Source: CAIXSC01 sp046349935 (GTDB taxonomy: Bacteria > Planctomycetota > Planctomycetia > Pirellulales > Pirellulaceae). From it: DNA of 64,000 nucleotides. Positions 26,978 through 36,331 of this stretch are shown piece by piece. The stretch lies in assembly GCA_046349935.1 (NCBI GenBank), contig JAXMBK010000013.1, positions 1-64,000 on the forward strand, given 5' to 3'. The notes under the pieces were generated by a model that was not told where the DNA came from, searched no databases, and was given only the letters and a program-made list of their open reading frames with translations. Position 1 is the first letter of the stretch, and every line of letters starts with the position of its first letter. Position numbers and translations under genes: made by a program.

Positions 26978-27419
26978 CGCGGGAATCTAGAAAATCTCGC
27001 CGAATTCGCCCGTATCGGCTCCAGCCGCCAAAGTCGTGGATCGCTCCGCGATCCAACGCCGGACCGCGGAGCGGTCCACGACGATGCGCCGGACCGCGGA
27101 GCGGTCCGCGAAGGCTGGACCTACGAGGACGGTTCGCCGACGTGCGGCGGGCGGCTGGTTCCATGGCGAGTCCGGCCAACTCGTCGCATTGATTCAACGC
27201 GTCGCGGAGGCCGTCTAGACGGGCGGAGCGGATCGTTGCGGCGTCGGCGACATGCGTCGACTCCCAGTGCAGATAGCGATGCAGCTCGCCGCTGAGACGC
27301 TGATAGGCCGCGTCCAGGTCTGCTTGCTTCCCGCGGCATAGCCAGCCGCCGATCAGAAAGCCGCCGAGGAACACGGCCAGACCGGCGACGTAGGCGGACA
27401 ACATCCAAATCCATGACAT
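26955..27419 (-). CDS. Small membrane protein of unknown function
   Basis: A 154-residue product beginning MSWIWMLSAYVAGLAVF, one N-terminal membrane segment (about residues 4-27), then a predicted helical cytoplasmic region with KQADLDAAYQRLSGELHRYL and a Leu-rich helix. GAGG stands 6 nt before the ATG. From about residue 103 the sequence becomes Arg/Gly/Pro-rich (RGPLRGP twice) because the frame crosses the hairpin repeats at 27038-27107. The original protein may therefore have ended earlier and been extended by repeat insertion. Its last codons overlap the LRR remnant. Confidence 0.5.
   Translation of the reverse strand: MSWIWMLSAYVAGLAVFLGGFLIGGWLCRGKQADLDAAYQRLSGELHRYLHWESTHVADAATIRSARLDGLRDALNQCDELAGLAMEPAARRTSANRPRRSSLRGPLRGPAHRRGPLRGPALDRGAIHDFGGWSRYGRIRRDFLDSRVALSSYS
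27038..27107. repeat. Three related hairpin repeats
   Basis: There are three 17-nt inverted-repeat units: GGATCGCTCCGCGATCC at 27038-27054, and GGACCGCGGAGCGGTCC at 27061-27077 and 27091-27107. All pair as 7-bp stems with a 3-nt loop. The first differs from the others by a compensating change on both arms and by the loop orientation. Confidence 0.7.
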
Positions 27420-27557
27420 GACGCGCCTCGCTTGAGTTTCCCCTGACGAGGATTCTCGGCGTTGTCAGCGCTCAAAACAAGCACTTCCCATCCCCTCTCC
27501 TTCTCTTTTCCAGGCCTCACGCGCGAGTTTCCGGAGGATGCGGATTAGAACGCCGCC

Positions 27558-28907
27558 TCAAGCCAATTCGGCGATGGCACGCCCTCCCCCCACGATGCTC
27601 ACCGGCCGTCCGCTGGCGTCGCGGTAGTGCGTGTCGAGCGGGATGCCGAGCGTCTGGTAGATTGTGGCGAGCAAGTCGAGCGGGGTGACGAGCCGTTCGG
27701 TGGGCGCTCCCCCCCATTTTTCGCTCGCCCCCACCGTGATTCCGCCGCGTAGACCGCCGCCGGCCAAGAGCACGCTGAAGCAGTCGGCCCAGTGATCGCG
27801 TCCCGCATGGCCGTTCATGCGCGGCGTCCGACCAAATTCTCCGACGCAGTACACCAGTACGTCATCCAGTCGACCTCGTTCCGCCAAATCTTCCACCAAC
27901 GCGGCGATCGCTCGATCCAGAGGCGGGAGGTGGTCGTCGAGTCCCTTGACGATGTCGTTGTGATGATCCCAATTGCCCGTGTTGATGTTGACGCACCGCG
28001 CCCCCGCCTCGACCAAGCGGCGAGCCAACAGCGCGCTTTGGCCATAGCGGTGACGTCCATAGCGATCGCGCAATTCGGGCGTCTCCGCGCCCATGTCAAA
28101 CGCCGCGCGCATGGCGTCGCCGGCGACCATCTCCAGCGCCTGGGCTTTGAACGTGTCGAGTCCCTCCATGACGCCGCTTTCGTCGATGTCGCGCCGCAAG
28201 GTGTCGAACGTCTTGAGCAACTTGCGTCGCGAATCGACGCTCCGCTCCGTCAATCCGGCCGGCAACGACAAATTGGGAACCTTAAACTCGGCGCTGTTCG
28301 GGTCCGCCCCGACTTCGAACGGATTGTAGGCCTTCCCCAAATAGACCGCGCCTTGATAACCGAACGCTTCACTTTTGGGGATCGTCACATACGCCGGCAT
28401 CGGCGGTCGCCGCGAACCCAAGGCTCGCGCAATGACGGATCCCAAAGAGGGCTTTTGAGCGGCGTTGCGCGCGAGCGTCGGACCGAAATAGCCTGTTTGC
28501 ATCCAGTGCGACGACGGAGCGTGAATGCCGTTGTCGTGATGGACCGAGCGGACTAACGCCAGATGGTGCATGACCCGCGCTTGTTCCGGCAGCCGCTCGC
28601 CCACGAAAATGCCGGGCGTCGATGTCTTGATCGTCTGATAAGCGCCTCGATACTCGGCCGGCGCTTCCGGTTTGGGATCCCATGCATCTTGCTGGCTCAA
28701 GCCGCCGTCAGTCCAAATGACGATGATCGACTTGCGATTTGCGGCGGCCGCATTCGCGCCGCCTGTCGTCGCCGTTTCGGCAGCTCGGGCGTCGCGCCGC
28801 AGAAAATCGGCCAGCGACAATCCCAGCACGGGCGCCCCCCATTGCAGGAAGGTGCGACGCGCAAGGCCGCCTTGATTTCGCTCGCTATGGCTGTCAATGC
28901 TCAGCAT
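27558..28907 (-). CDS. DUF1501 protein with Tat-type signal
   Basis: A 449-residue protein of the DUF1501 family, which belongs to the alkaline-phosphatase/sulfatase-like superfamily and is greatly expanded in planctomycetes. The N-terminus carries a twin-arginine-like signal, ARRTFLQWGAPVLGLSLADF. Family landmarks follow: IIVIWTDGGLSQQDAWDPKP, HHLALVRSVHHDNGIHAPS, NINTGNWDHHND and CVGEFGRTPRMNGHAGRDHW. ATG 28907 is supported by AGGAAGGGAG about 10 nt upstream. It is the third gene of a compact operon, starting 22 nt after the stop of the DUF1549/DUF1553 gene. DUF1501 proteins are usually paired with DUF1549/DUF1553 proteins, as here; the biochemical role of the pair is not established. Confidence 0.92.
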   Translation of the reverse strand: MLSIDSHSERNQGGLARRTFLQWGAPVLGLSLADFLRRDARAAETATTGGANAAAANRKSIIVIWTDGGLSQQDAWDPKPEAPAEYRGAYQTIKTSTPGIFVGERLPEQARVMHHLALVRSVHHDNGIHAPSSHWMQTGYFGPTLARNAAQKPSLGSVIARALGSRRPPMPAYVTIPKSEAFGYQGAVYLGKAYNPFEVGADPNSAEFKVPNLSLPAGLTERSVDSRRKLLKTFDTLRRDIDESGVMEGLDTFKAQALEMVAGDAMRAAFDMGAETPELRDRYGRHRYGQSALLARRLVEAGARCVNINTGNWDHHNDIVKGLDDHLPPLDRAIAALVEDLAERGRLDDVLVYCVGEFGRTPRMNGHAGRDHWADCFSVLLAGGGLRGGITVGASEKWGGAPTERLVTPLDLLATIYQTLGIPLDTHYRDASGRPVSIVGGGRAIAELA

Positions 28908-28929
28908 CGCGGCTGACTCCCTTCCTCAG

Positions 28930-31197
28930 CTAATGAATGAACAGAAATTCGTTCGTGGCCGCCAGCGACCACACGAGCGACCGAAACGCTTCGGCGCGAT
29001 CCGGCTCCGTCGCCAAGAATCGCTCGGCCGCTTGCTGTTCGTCCGGCCGCGGCCGGCGTCCCAGGACGCGCATGAAGACATCGGGAACGCACTGGTCAAC
29101 GGGACGCGGATCGTCGATCCAACGCTGCACCGCGCCTCGTTTGTCGGACAGTTTCCGCTGGATTTCCACGCTATTCACCAACTCCAGCGCCTGAGTGAGC
29201 GCGGGGGCGTCGGTCCGTTCACACTCGCAGGCCGTCATCCGCGGCGGACGGCCGAAGACGTCGAGAAAGTGAGCCGCCACATTTTCATCTGGCAGGTCGA
29301 TCGCCCGCGTTCCGGCGGGAACGCCCGGAAAATTTGTCGGGACGTCGAGCACTTGGCTCAAGGCGTCCAGCAGCACCTCGGCGCCCATCCGCCGAGGGTA
29401 GAAACGCGAATAGGTCTGAGCGTCCCCGGCATTACCGGCCTGCGGGGCGGCGTCGAGCCGATAGGCGTAGCAGTTCGTGATACGTCGAATCAACTGCTTC
29501 ACGTCGTAGCCGTCGGCGACGAATTGTCGCGCGAGCTCGTCGAGCAACTCGGGATTGGTCGGCGGATTGGTGCTGCGCGCGTCGTCGATCGGATGCACCA
29601 GCCCTCGCCCCAGGAAATGAGCCCACAAGCGATTGACCAGCGTCCGCGCGAAATATGGATTCGATTCGTCGGTCATCCACTGCGCCAGACGACGCCGTGG
29701 ATCGTCATGCGCGTCGCCCGAGAACGGTGCGTCGTCGAGCGGTTTGGGAGACAGCCGCTCGCCGGTCCGCGGATGTCGCACCTCCCCCTGCTCTTTCACG
29801 TAAATCACTTCGTCCGTCGGCACCTCGGCGTCGGCGAAGCCTCCTTTGCGACCCACTCGCGCGAACACGGCCGCCAGTCCAAAATAGTCGTCCTGGCTCC
29901 ACCGCTCCGTCGGATGATGATGGCACTGAGCACATTGAATCCGGACGCCCAAAAAGGCCTGCGCCACCGATTCCACATATTCAGGCGACTTGCGCACCGA
30001 CCGATACCACACGGTCGGCGGCTGTTCGCGCTGGCTGCCGCTGGCCGTCAAGATCTCGGTCACAAACTGGTCGTACGGCTTGTTCGACTCCAGCGAGTCG
30101 CGAATCCAAGAAGAGAACAAGGAGGTGCCCGCGCGCTGTTGGCTCGTCGAGTAACCGGCGCCGCGAACTTGCAGAATAGCGGCCCACTTCAGCGCAAAGT
30201 GGCTGGCATACTCCGGACGCTCCAACAATCGATCAATCAAGCGCGCTCGTTTGTCGGGATGCGAATCGGTTAAGTAGTTCTGCACCTCGGCGGGAGTCGG
30301 AAGCGTGCCGCACAAATCAAGCGAGACGCGGCGGAGGAACGTCGCATCGTCGGCGGGCGGCGAGGGGACGATCCCCAAGCGGCGCCAGTTGCGCAGCAAG
30401 TGACGATCGACTGCCGATCTTTCCAATTGCGGAGCGAGCGCGTCGAGCGCGGCGTCGGCGATCGGCTGCCGTGCGGCGTCGGCGAACGGCGTCGCCGCTT
30501 CGAATGTCGCCATCTGATCGCCGTACCGTGCCATGACGGCGGCGAGCCCCGGTCGCCCCGTCGCACTCACTCGCCCCGATTCGTCGACTTGCACGATGTC
30601 CGGTTCATTGGCCTGGTAGACGGCTTGGCGAGTGACATCGCGCGAACGACCATCGGAAAAGTATGCGGTCGCATGCAGCGTCGTCGACTCGCCGCGTCGC
30701 AGCGTCGCGGCGCGCGGCGACAACTCGATCCGCACTAAACGTGGATCGCCGACCCGCGGCGGCGGCGCGCCCTGAGCGATCCAGTCGCTGAGCACTCGAT
30801 AATCGTCGCTGTGTTCTTCAAGTCTCCGACCGCCGCCGTGCGGAGCGGCCGCCGTCGCCTTTTGCAGCAGTAAACTGCGCTGCGGCGCCGCCGGAAAAAT
30901 TCGTCGACCTCGCGCCTCCACTGCCAGCGACTCGTAGTCCACCTGCGGCTCGAACCCAAACAGCGATAAACGAAATCCGTTCTGCCCTGTCGCCTTGCCG
31001 TGACATCCTCCGCCGTTGCAGCCCAGCTTCGTCAGGATGGGGATCACGTCGGTCTCAATGTAAATTGGCTCGGCTGGCTGCGCCGCCGCGCGATTCGTCC
31101 CGTCGGCATCTGCCGCACGCGCCGCCGTCGCAGCCAACAGCATCACGAACATGATCCAGGGCCCGGTCGCAACGTTCCCGGCGCGTCGTGTGGTCAC
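28930..31197 (-). CDS. DUF1549/DUF1553 (PSCyt2/PSD1) secreted protein
   Basis: A 755-residue secreted protein. After a signal peptide (IMFVMLLAATAARAA) comes a cytochrome-c-like segment with CNGGGCHGK, whose Cys-Cys spacing (Cx4CH) is not canonical for haem c but is usual in this family. A Big_2-like Ig domain follows (RIELSPRAATLRRGEST, about residues 155-240), then DUF1549 (DATFLRRVSLDLCGTLPTP, FALKWAAILQVRG) and DUF1553 (NPYFARTLVNRLWAHFLGRG). GTG 31197 is chosen because its last bases overlap the previous stop (GTGA) and GGAG lies 8 nt before it. Translational coupling to the PPC-domain gene is likely. A decayed relative lies at 3875-4442. Confidence 0.92.
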   Translation of the reverse strand: MTTRRAGNVATGPWIMFVMLLAATAARAADADGTNRAAAQPAEPIYIETDVIPILTKLGCNGGGCHGKATGQNGFRLSLFGFEPQVDYESLAVEARGRRIFPAAPQRSLLLQKATAAAPHGGGRRLEEHSDDYRVLSDWIAQGAPPPRVGDPRLVRIELSPRAATLRRGESTTLHATAYFSDGRSRDVTRQAVYQANEPDIVQVDESGRVSATGRPGLAAVMARYGDQMATFEAATPFADAARQPIADAALDALAPQLERSAVDRHLLRNWRRLGIVPSPPADDATFLRRVSLDLCGTLPTPAEVQNYLTDSHPDKRARLIDRLLERPEYASHFALKWAAILQVRGAGYSTSQQRAGTSLFSSWIRDSLESNKPYDQFVTEILTASGSQREQPPTVWYRSVRKSPEYVESVAQAFLGVRIQCAQCHHHPTERWSQDDYFGLAAVFARVGRKGGFADAEVPTDEVIYVKEQGEVRHPRTGERLSPKPLDDAPFSGDAHDDPRRRLAQWMTDESNPYFARTLVNRLWAHFLGRGLVHPIDDARSTNPPTNPELLDELARQFVADGYDVKQLIRRITNCYAYRLDAAPQAGNAGDAQTYSRFYPRRMGAEVLLDALSQVLDVPTNFPGVPAGTRAIDLPDENVAAHFLDVFGRPPRMTACECERTDAPALTQALELVNSVEIQRKLSDKRGAVQRWIDDPRPVDQCVPDVFMRVLGRRPRPDEQQAAERFLATEPDRAEAFRSLVWSLAATNEFLFIH

Positions 31198-33713
31198 TCG
31201 ATGATCTCCAAGGGAAGCCAAGCGGCGCCGAAATACGCAGGTTCATCTTCGACGACGCCGACGGTGAACAGACGCAAGAATGAGACAGGGCCCAGCGGCG
31301 CGTCGTCGTTGACGACGATCTGCAGCGTACCTCTTTCAGTTTGGCCGACAAACGTTTCTCCACGGCCGCGTACGCCCGGTACATCCGTCACGAGCCCGGG
31401 GATCGCGAGCTCTGTGTGCATCTTGCCGATGAAGCCATTCAAGCGAGTCGCGGTGTACGCCACTTGAATCGTTTCGCCTCGCCGCACGCGCCGCGGCGCG
31501 AACGGGTCGACCACGACCTGAAACGCCGCCGGCCCGACATCGATCTCAATCGGTTCGCTCCACATCACCAGCGGCGTCGTCGAACCGCCCGCGGCAGCGA
31601 GCGACGTTTCGGCGCGGAAGGCCCACGAGTAGCGGCCCGGCGCCAGCGTCGGCGGCAGCGCGAAACTTAAGCGACAACCGGCCGCATCGGCGGGGGCGAC
31701 GCAGGAGGCGTTCGTGATGGACTCCGGGAGGCCCGTCGCCGTCACCTTCACGGGCGATGCAAACGTCCCGCCGCGCCGCTCGAACTCCACCTGCACATCG
31801 ACGATGCCGCCCGGCGAATGGCGCAGTTGCAAGCGACCGTAAAGCGGATGTTGCAGCGATTGTGCGACGGCCGCGGTCAACCGAGCGGGGGCCGACTCGC
31901 CGACGACAAGCGGCAGTCGAGAAACAAGACGACCCGCGGGCGCAAGCGAGGCGTTTTTCACCGACATGCCGAAGTACACCGGATGTTCGATCGCGTCCGA
32001 CGAACTGGCGGCGACGAGCTCCAGCGTTGCGCCGCCTCGATTCACGGCGTCGTCGTCGGCCGATACGACAAGCATGGCGTGTTCGACTCCCGGCCCGAAC
32101 CATGCGTCGGAGCAACGGATGCCCGGCGGCAGATTCCGCGCGAATACGCGCACCGCAGCGGTCAGGCCGCGCTGTCGAAACAGATGCAATTCCAGCGACT
32201 CGCGCCCGCCGCGCGGAACGACCAAGGGACGGCCTGTGCCGAGATTCGGGACGGCCAGCACGGCAAAGTCCGGCTCCTCGCGCCGCACGCTCAGCCGATA
32301 AACGCGCCGTGGATCGGATTGCGCGCCGCCTGCTTGCTGGTGGACCTCGAGCAAAAATGTTCCATCGGCAGGGCAGACCCAGCGGCCTGTCGGATCGTCA
32401 TGCGACGTTGGAACGACGCCGCCCAGATTGCGCCGCTCATCCACAAATCGCGCCAGCTCCCGTCGGCCGCTCGAGTCGTAAATCGTCAACTGCAGATCGA
32501 CGGGCGAGTTCATGCGTTGGCCGAAGGCTTCCAAGTAGAATACCTCGCCTCGTCGCGCCTCAACGGCGAACCAATCCCGCTCGTCGGCTTCCACGAGCCG
32601 CCCCGCAAGTTCGCAAGGAACCGGCAGCACCGTCGCCCTGTCGGCGGTGCGGAGGCCGTCTTTGTCGACCACCACCGGCGCGTCAACCACGGCGATTTGC
32701 GGCGGCGAAACGGCGCCCGGCAGCGGCGCCGCTCGTAGATCGTCGGCCGCGACAATTTGCGGCGAACTTAACGGAAACGCCCGGCTGCTAGACGAGCCTT
32801 CCCAATCCTTCGGCAGTTCCAATTCGACGGTTTCCCAGGCGGCCCGCACGCCGCCGGAATTCATCGCGACGCCCGACGAAGCCGTCGACAGGTTCCAGCC
32901 CAACAGCGACACGCGTGCCGACTCGCCGCGGCGCACCACGCACGGATGAGCGGCGACGGCCTTCGGCGACGTGTCGATGCTCAAGCGATACGTATGTTCC
33001 GCGCTCCCTCCCGCGATCAAGTCTTGAACGCATACGAAATAGTCGCCGTCGGCGGGCGGGAGAAACGGGACCAGCGGATCGACGCCGTGAAAGCCGCGAT
33101 CCACGACGACGCGTCGTCCGGACGCATCGAACACTTCGAGCGTCGCTCGCATCTTCGAGTCCAGCCGCTCGGCATAGACCTCCAAGACGATGCACCGACC
33201 GCGCTGGGCCGTGAACTTGAACCAGTCGCGGTCGCCCGCCTTCTCGGCGCGACCCTGAATGACGCGGTTAATTTCCAGCGGCATCGCCTGCGTCCGCTCG
33301 TCGTTCGGTTCCACCTCGACGAACTCAGGCAAGTCGCCGACCACAAACCGGCGCGGGGCGCTTAGTCCCCCATCCGACTCCGCCCATAGATCGTACACGC
33401 CGGCTTTCATCTCGGCCGGAATCGACAGCCGAAACCGCTGGCCCTCGAGCTGTTCGCAGCGGACGTCGGGATGGAACAGCGTCAGCCGCGTCGCAGCTCC
33501 GACCGAAAGTTCGACGTAGGTCCCGGCTTGAGCACCCGCGGGAAAGAGTCCTGCGAGCGACGGCGGCGCCGGTCGAGCTGGCGCCTGGGCGTACACAGAA
33601 GACGGCGGCGTCAGGGACGACAGCAGTATGGCGGCGGCCAGGACGGCCGCCATGGGTGTACGCGTCGCCAAGGTCCAATGGCGTTCGCGCAGGGCAAGCC
33701 GGTCGTGGAGCAT
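31194..33713 (-). CDS. Secreted PPC-domain (pre-peptidase C-terminal) protein
   Basis: An 839-residue exported protein. ATG 33713 gives a signal peptide (MAAVLAAAILLSSLTPPSSV) within the first 45 residues; upstream in-frame codons would add more than 70 unlikely residues. At least two PPC-like modules are visible: VEVEPNDERTQAMPLEINR with AGDRDWFKFTAQRG, and later ADERDWFAVEARRGEVFYLE. Further beta domains follow. The usual peptidase domain is absent. It is the first gene of the operon leading into the DUF1549/DUF1553 and DUF1501 genes and overlaps the next gene by 4 nt. This three-gene order is recurrent in planctomycetes; a surface-bound or polymer-binding role is inferred. Confidence 0.88.
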   Translation of the reverse strand: MLHDRLALRERHWTLATRTPMAAVLAAAILLSSLTPPSSVYAQAPARPAPPSLAGLFPAGAQAGTYVELSVGAATRLTLFHPDVRCEQLEGQRFRLSIPAEMKAGVYDLWAESDGGLSAPRRFVVGDLPEFVEVEPNDERTQAMPLEINRVIQGRAEKAGDRDWFKFTAQRGRCIVLEVYAERLDSKMRATLEVFDASGRRVVVDRGFHGVDPLVPFLPPADGDYFVCVQDLIAGGSAEHTYRLSIDTSPKAVAAHPCVVRRGESARVSLLGWNLSTASSGVAMNSGGVRAAWETVELELPKDWEGSSSSRAFPLSSPQIVAADDLRAAPLPGAVSPPQIAVVDAPVVVDKDGLRTADRATVLPVPCELAGRLVEADERDWFAVEARRGEVFYLEAFGQRMNSPVDLQLTIYDSSGRRELARFVDERRNLGGVVPTSHDDPTGRWVCPADGTFLLEVHQQAGGAQSDPRRVYRLSVRREEPDFAVLAVPNLGTGRPLVVPRGGRESLELHLFRQRGLTAAVRVFARNLPPGIRCSDAWFGPGVEHAMLVVSADDDAVNRGGATLELVAASSSDAIEHPVYFGMSVKNASLAPAGRLVSRLPLVVGESAPARLTAAVAQSLQHPLYGRLQLRHSPGGIVDVQVEFERRGGTFASPVKVTATGLPESITNASCVAPADAAGCRLSFALPPTLAPGRYSWAFRAETSLAAAGGSTTPLVMWSEPIEIDVGPAAFQVVVDPFAPRRVRRGETIQVAYTATRLNGFIGKMHTELAIPGLVTDVPGVRGRGETFVGQTERGTLQIVVNDDAPLGPVSFLRLFTVGVVEDEPAYFGAAWLPLEIIE

Positions 33714-33868
33714 GCGTGGTGACCCGGAACCGCATTCGTGGCAGGAGGAAGTCGGCAGCGGTTTTAGTGTATCAGCGCTGGCTGATGCGATAAAGCTGAT
33801 TCGGGTCGGAAGTTGCTGCGTTGAGCCAAATGGCGCGCGAACGTGGAAGGGGCGACGATCGGCGCTGA

Positions 33869-34420
33869 TCAGCGGCGGTTCTCGCGCATGCCGTACAACG
33901 GGTCGTGGTGTTCGTATTCGTCGGCGTACCAACGCCCGTCCTTCTTCAAGAAATGGACGATCAGGTATCGCGGCACGTTTTGGTTTTGAATTGTGCCGGT
34001 GGCGTCGCCGCCGGTGACGACCACATTGAACTCCGCCGTTGCATGCGTCGGTTCGCGTTCCGGCATCAACGTCATCTCAATCGGGCGCTTCACTCGAATG
34101 TCCGTAACTCGATACAGCCGGAGTTCGGTGCGGGCTCGTTCGCGCAGTTCACCAGCATCCGGATTGAGATGCGAGACCGCTTCCTCAATGCGACCGGCCT
34201 GAACATCGGCCGCGACGGTGTAGATGACGCGTTCAATCTGCTCGCGGTCGGTCACCACCATGCGTTCGACGAGGATGCCGCCGACGGCGATCAGCAGTCC
34301 CAGTAGCGAGCCGAAGATGAGTCGCTTATCGCCCGTCTTGAGCCAACCGACGGTGCAACCGGCAAGCAGAACCAGTCCTAGCAGCAAGAGCGGCAGCGGG
34401 CTTTCGTAGATCTGGTTCAT
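33869..34420 (-). CDS. Small membrane protein with NTF2-like C-terminal region
   Basis: 183 residues from ATG 34420, which overlaps the previous stop as ATGA. Two adjacent hydrophobic segments (LPLLLLGLVLLAGCTVGWL and LIFGSLLGLLIAVGGIL) are followed by a soluble domain. It begins REQIERVIYTVAADVQAGRI and contains HFLKKDGRWYADEYEHHDP near the end, the pattern of SnoaL/NTF2-like domains. An internal LLAGC resembles a lipobox, but it lies inside the first hydrophobic segment and the second segment follows it, so a membrane protein is preferred. It is co-transcribed with the small membrane protein upstream. Confidence 0.7.
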   Translation of the reverse strand: MNQIYESPLPLLLLGLVLLAGCTVGWLKTGDKRLIFGSLLGLLIAVGGILVERMVVTDREQIERVIYTVAADVQAGRIEEAVSHLNPDAGELRERARTELRLYRVTDIRVKRPIEMTLMPEREPTHATAEFNVVVTGGDATGTIQNQNVPRYLIVHFLKKDGRWYADEYEHHDPLYGMRENRR

Positions 34421-34776
34421 GGCGTCGACTCGGTGGACTGATTGGCGCCTCGCGCCGCGGGGCGGAATCGTTGCCACCACAGCACGATCCAACCGCCGAC
34501 GATGGCGACCATCATGAGTGCGTAGAGCGGCCGGAGGCTTTCGATGCGCTCTCCAGGCGAAGTAAACCGAAGCGCGGCGGTTTGGTCGGACGACATGTCT
34601 TCGTCCGCCGCCACGAGCACCGCGTGGCGACGGCCTTCGAATTGCCGATCCAGCTGCGATTGGCGGGCGCCGAACTTAGAACTGGTCGCCAACAGCGCCA
34701 GCACGCCGGCGGTCGCGAAGACGTACAACCAGAACCAGGGGGAATCGGTTAAAGGAGGGCGAGTCGCAGTGCTCAT
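34417..34776 (-). CDS. Small two-helix membrane protein, function unknown
   Basis: 119 residues with membrane segments at about residues 14-30 (WFWLYVFATAGVLALLA) and 84-101 (LYALMMVAIVGGWIVLWW), separated by a polar loop of about 50 residues containing GRRHAVLVAADED. The Arg/Asn-rich C-terminus is probably cytoplasmic. It overlaps the following NTF2-like gene by 4 nt, so the two are probably made together. No family recognised. Confidence 0.65.
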   Translation of the reverse strand: MSTATRPPLTDSPWFWLYVFATAGVLALLATSSKFGARQSQLDRQFEGRRHAVLVAADEDMSSDQTAALRFTSPGERIESLRPLYALMMVAIVGGWIVLWWQRFRPAARGANQSTESTP

Positions 34777-34844
34777 GCCTACCAGTATACCGATCCCCTG
34801 GGAGATTATTCACTGCGCCGTCCATGGCGCCGTCCATTTGGCCG

Positions 34845-36128
34845 TTACTTGCGCTTCTGCTTAAACAGCGGTCCGCCGTAGAGCGCGCCCGAATCGAGCG
34901 CTTCTTCGATGCGGAGCAACTGGTTGTACTTCGCCATGCGATCGCTGCGCGAGGCGGAGCCGGTCTTGATTTGACCGGTGCCGAGCGCGACGGCCAGGTC
35001 GGCGATCGTGGAGTCCTCGGTTTCGCCGCTGCGGTGGCTCGAAATGCTGGTGTAGCCGTTGCGGTGAGCCAGTTGGATGGCGGAGATCGTTTCGGTGAGC
35101 GTCCCGATCTGATTCACCTTGATCAGGATGCTGTTCGCGATGCCCTGATCGATGCCGCGCTGGAGGCGTTCGGTGTTGGTGACGAACAGGTCGTCGCCGA
35201 CCAGCTGCACGCGATCGCCGAGTCGGTCGGTGAGCATCTTCCAGCCTTCCCAGTCGTCTTCCGAGCAGCCGTCTTCGATCGAGCAGATCGGGTACTTTTC
35301 GACCCAACTCGCCAGGAAGTCGACCATGCCGGCCGAGTCAAGCTGCTTGCCGTCGATGGAGTACTTCTTGGTCTTGGAGTCGAAGAACTCGGTAGCGGCC
35401 ACGTCGAGTGCGATGTAGACCTGCTCGCCCGCCTTGTAGCCGGCCTTGCTGATGGCTTCGAGGATCAAGTCGAGCGCCGCACCGTTGCTCGGCAGGTCCG
35501 GGGCGAAGCCGCCTTCGTCGCCGACGGCCGTATTGAGCTTCTTGCCTTTGAGCACCTGTTTGAGGTGGTGGAAGATTTCGCAGCCGCAGCGGAGTGCGTC
35601 GCTGAAGCGTTGGAAGCCGAGCGGCATGACCATGAATTCTTGAACGTCGACCGAATTGTCGGCGTGAGCGCCGCCGTTGACGATGTTCATCATGGGCGCC
35701 GGCAGCAGGTTGGCGCCCGGGCCTCCCAAGTAGCGGTAGAGCGGCTGTTGGGTGAAGCTGGCGGCCGCCTTGGCGACGGCGAGCGACACGCCGAGGATGG
35801 CGTTGGCGCCCAGGTTCGACTTGTTGGCGGTCGCGTCGAGTTCGATCATGCGCTGATCGATGCCGATTTGATCGAGTGCGTCGTAGCCGATCAGTTCGTC
35901 GGCGAGCACTTTGTTGACGCTGTCAACCGCTTTCAAGACGCCTTTGCCGAGGAACTGCGACTTATCGCCGTCGCGCATTTCCCACGCTTCATGGGCGCCC
36001 GTGCTCGCACCGCTCGGCACCGCCGCACGACCGAACGATCCATCGCTAAGCGAGACATCGACTTCCACCGTCGGGTTGCCGCGGCTGTCGAGAACTTGGC
36101 GAGCGTGAATACCGGCAATCGAACTCAT
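34845..36128 (-). CDS. eno: Enolase
   Basis: Glycolytic enzyme converting 2-phosphoglycerate to phosphoenolpyruvate, Mg2+-dependent. The 427-residue product has the family landmarks in order: ARQVLDSRGNPTVEVDV near the N-terminus, GASTGAHEAWE, the segment with the catalytic Glu (AVGDEGGFAP), the metal-binding Asp in SIEDGCSEDDWEGW, and the signature LIKVNQIGTLTETISAI with the catalytic Lys. SHRSGETEDSTIADLAVA follows. ATG 36128 is chosen over a GTG two codons upstream because GGAG lies 9 nt before the ATG but only 3 nt before the GTG. It is divergent from ribE. Confidence 0.97.
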   Translation of the reverse strand: MSSIAGIHARQVLDSRGNPTVEVDVSLSDGSFGRAAVPSGASTGAHEAWEMRDGDKSQFLGKGVLKAVDSVNKVLADELIGYDALDQIGIDQRMIELDATANKSNLGANAILGVSLAVAKAAASFTQQPLYRYLGGPGANLLPAPMMNIVNGGAHADNSVDVQEFMVMPLGFQRFSDALRCGCEIFHHLKQVLKGKKLNTAVGDEGGFAPDLPSNGAALDLILEAISKAGYKAGEQVYIALDVAATEFFDSKTKKYSIDGKQLDSAGMVDFLASWVEKYPICSIEDGCSEDDWEGWKMLTDRLGDRVQLVGDDLFVTNTERLQRGIDQGIANSILIKVNQIGTLTETISAIQLAHRNGYTSISSHRSGETEDSTIADLAVALGTGQIKTGSASRSDRMAKYNQLLRIEEALDSGALYGGPLFKQKRK

Positions 36129-36331
36129 GGTCACGTACTCCGCGGAGGCGATTCGCCTCCATCCTGGAAAAAGTCATCCTGAACGACACTTGTCCACACT
36201 AAAGATTCGAGTCGGTATTTTGCGCCGCGGGGGCCGAGTTGCCTAGGACGGGATAGGGCCCCTGTTTCGCTCGGCGCGGTCGCACTACGATGCTTGGCAA
36301 GAACTTAACGCGAGGCGGGGAGAGCGAGTGC

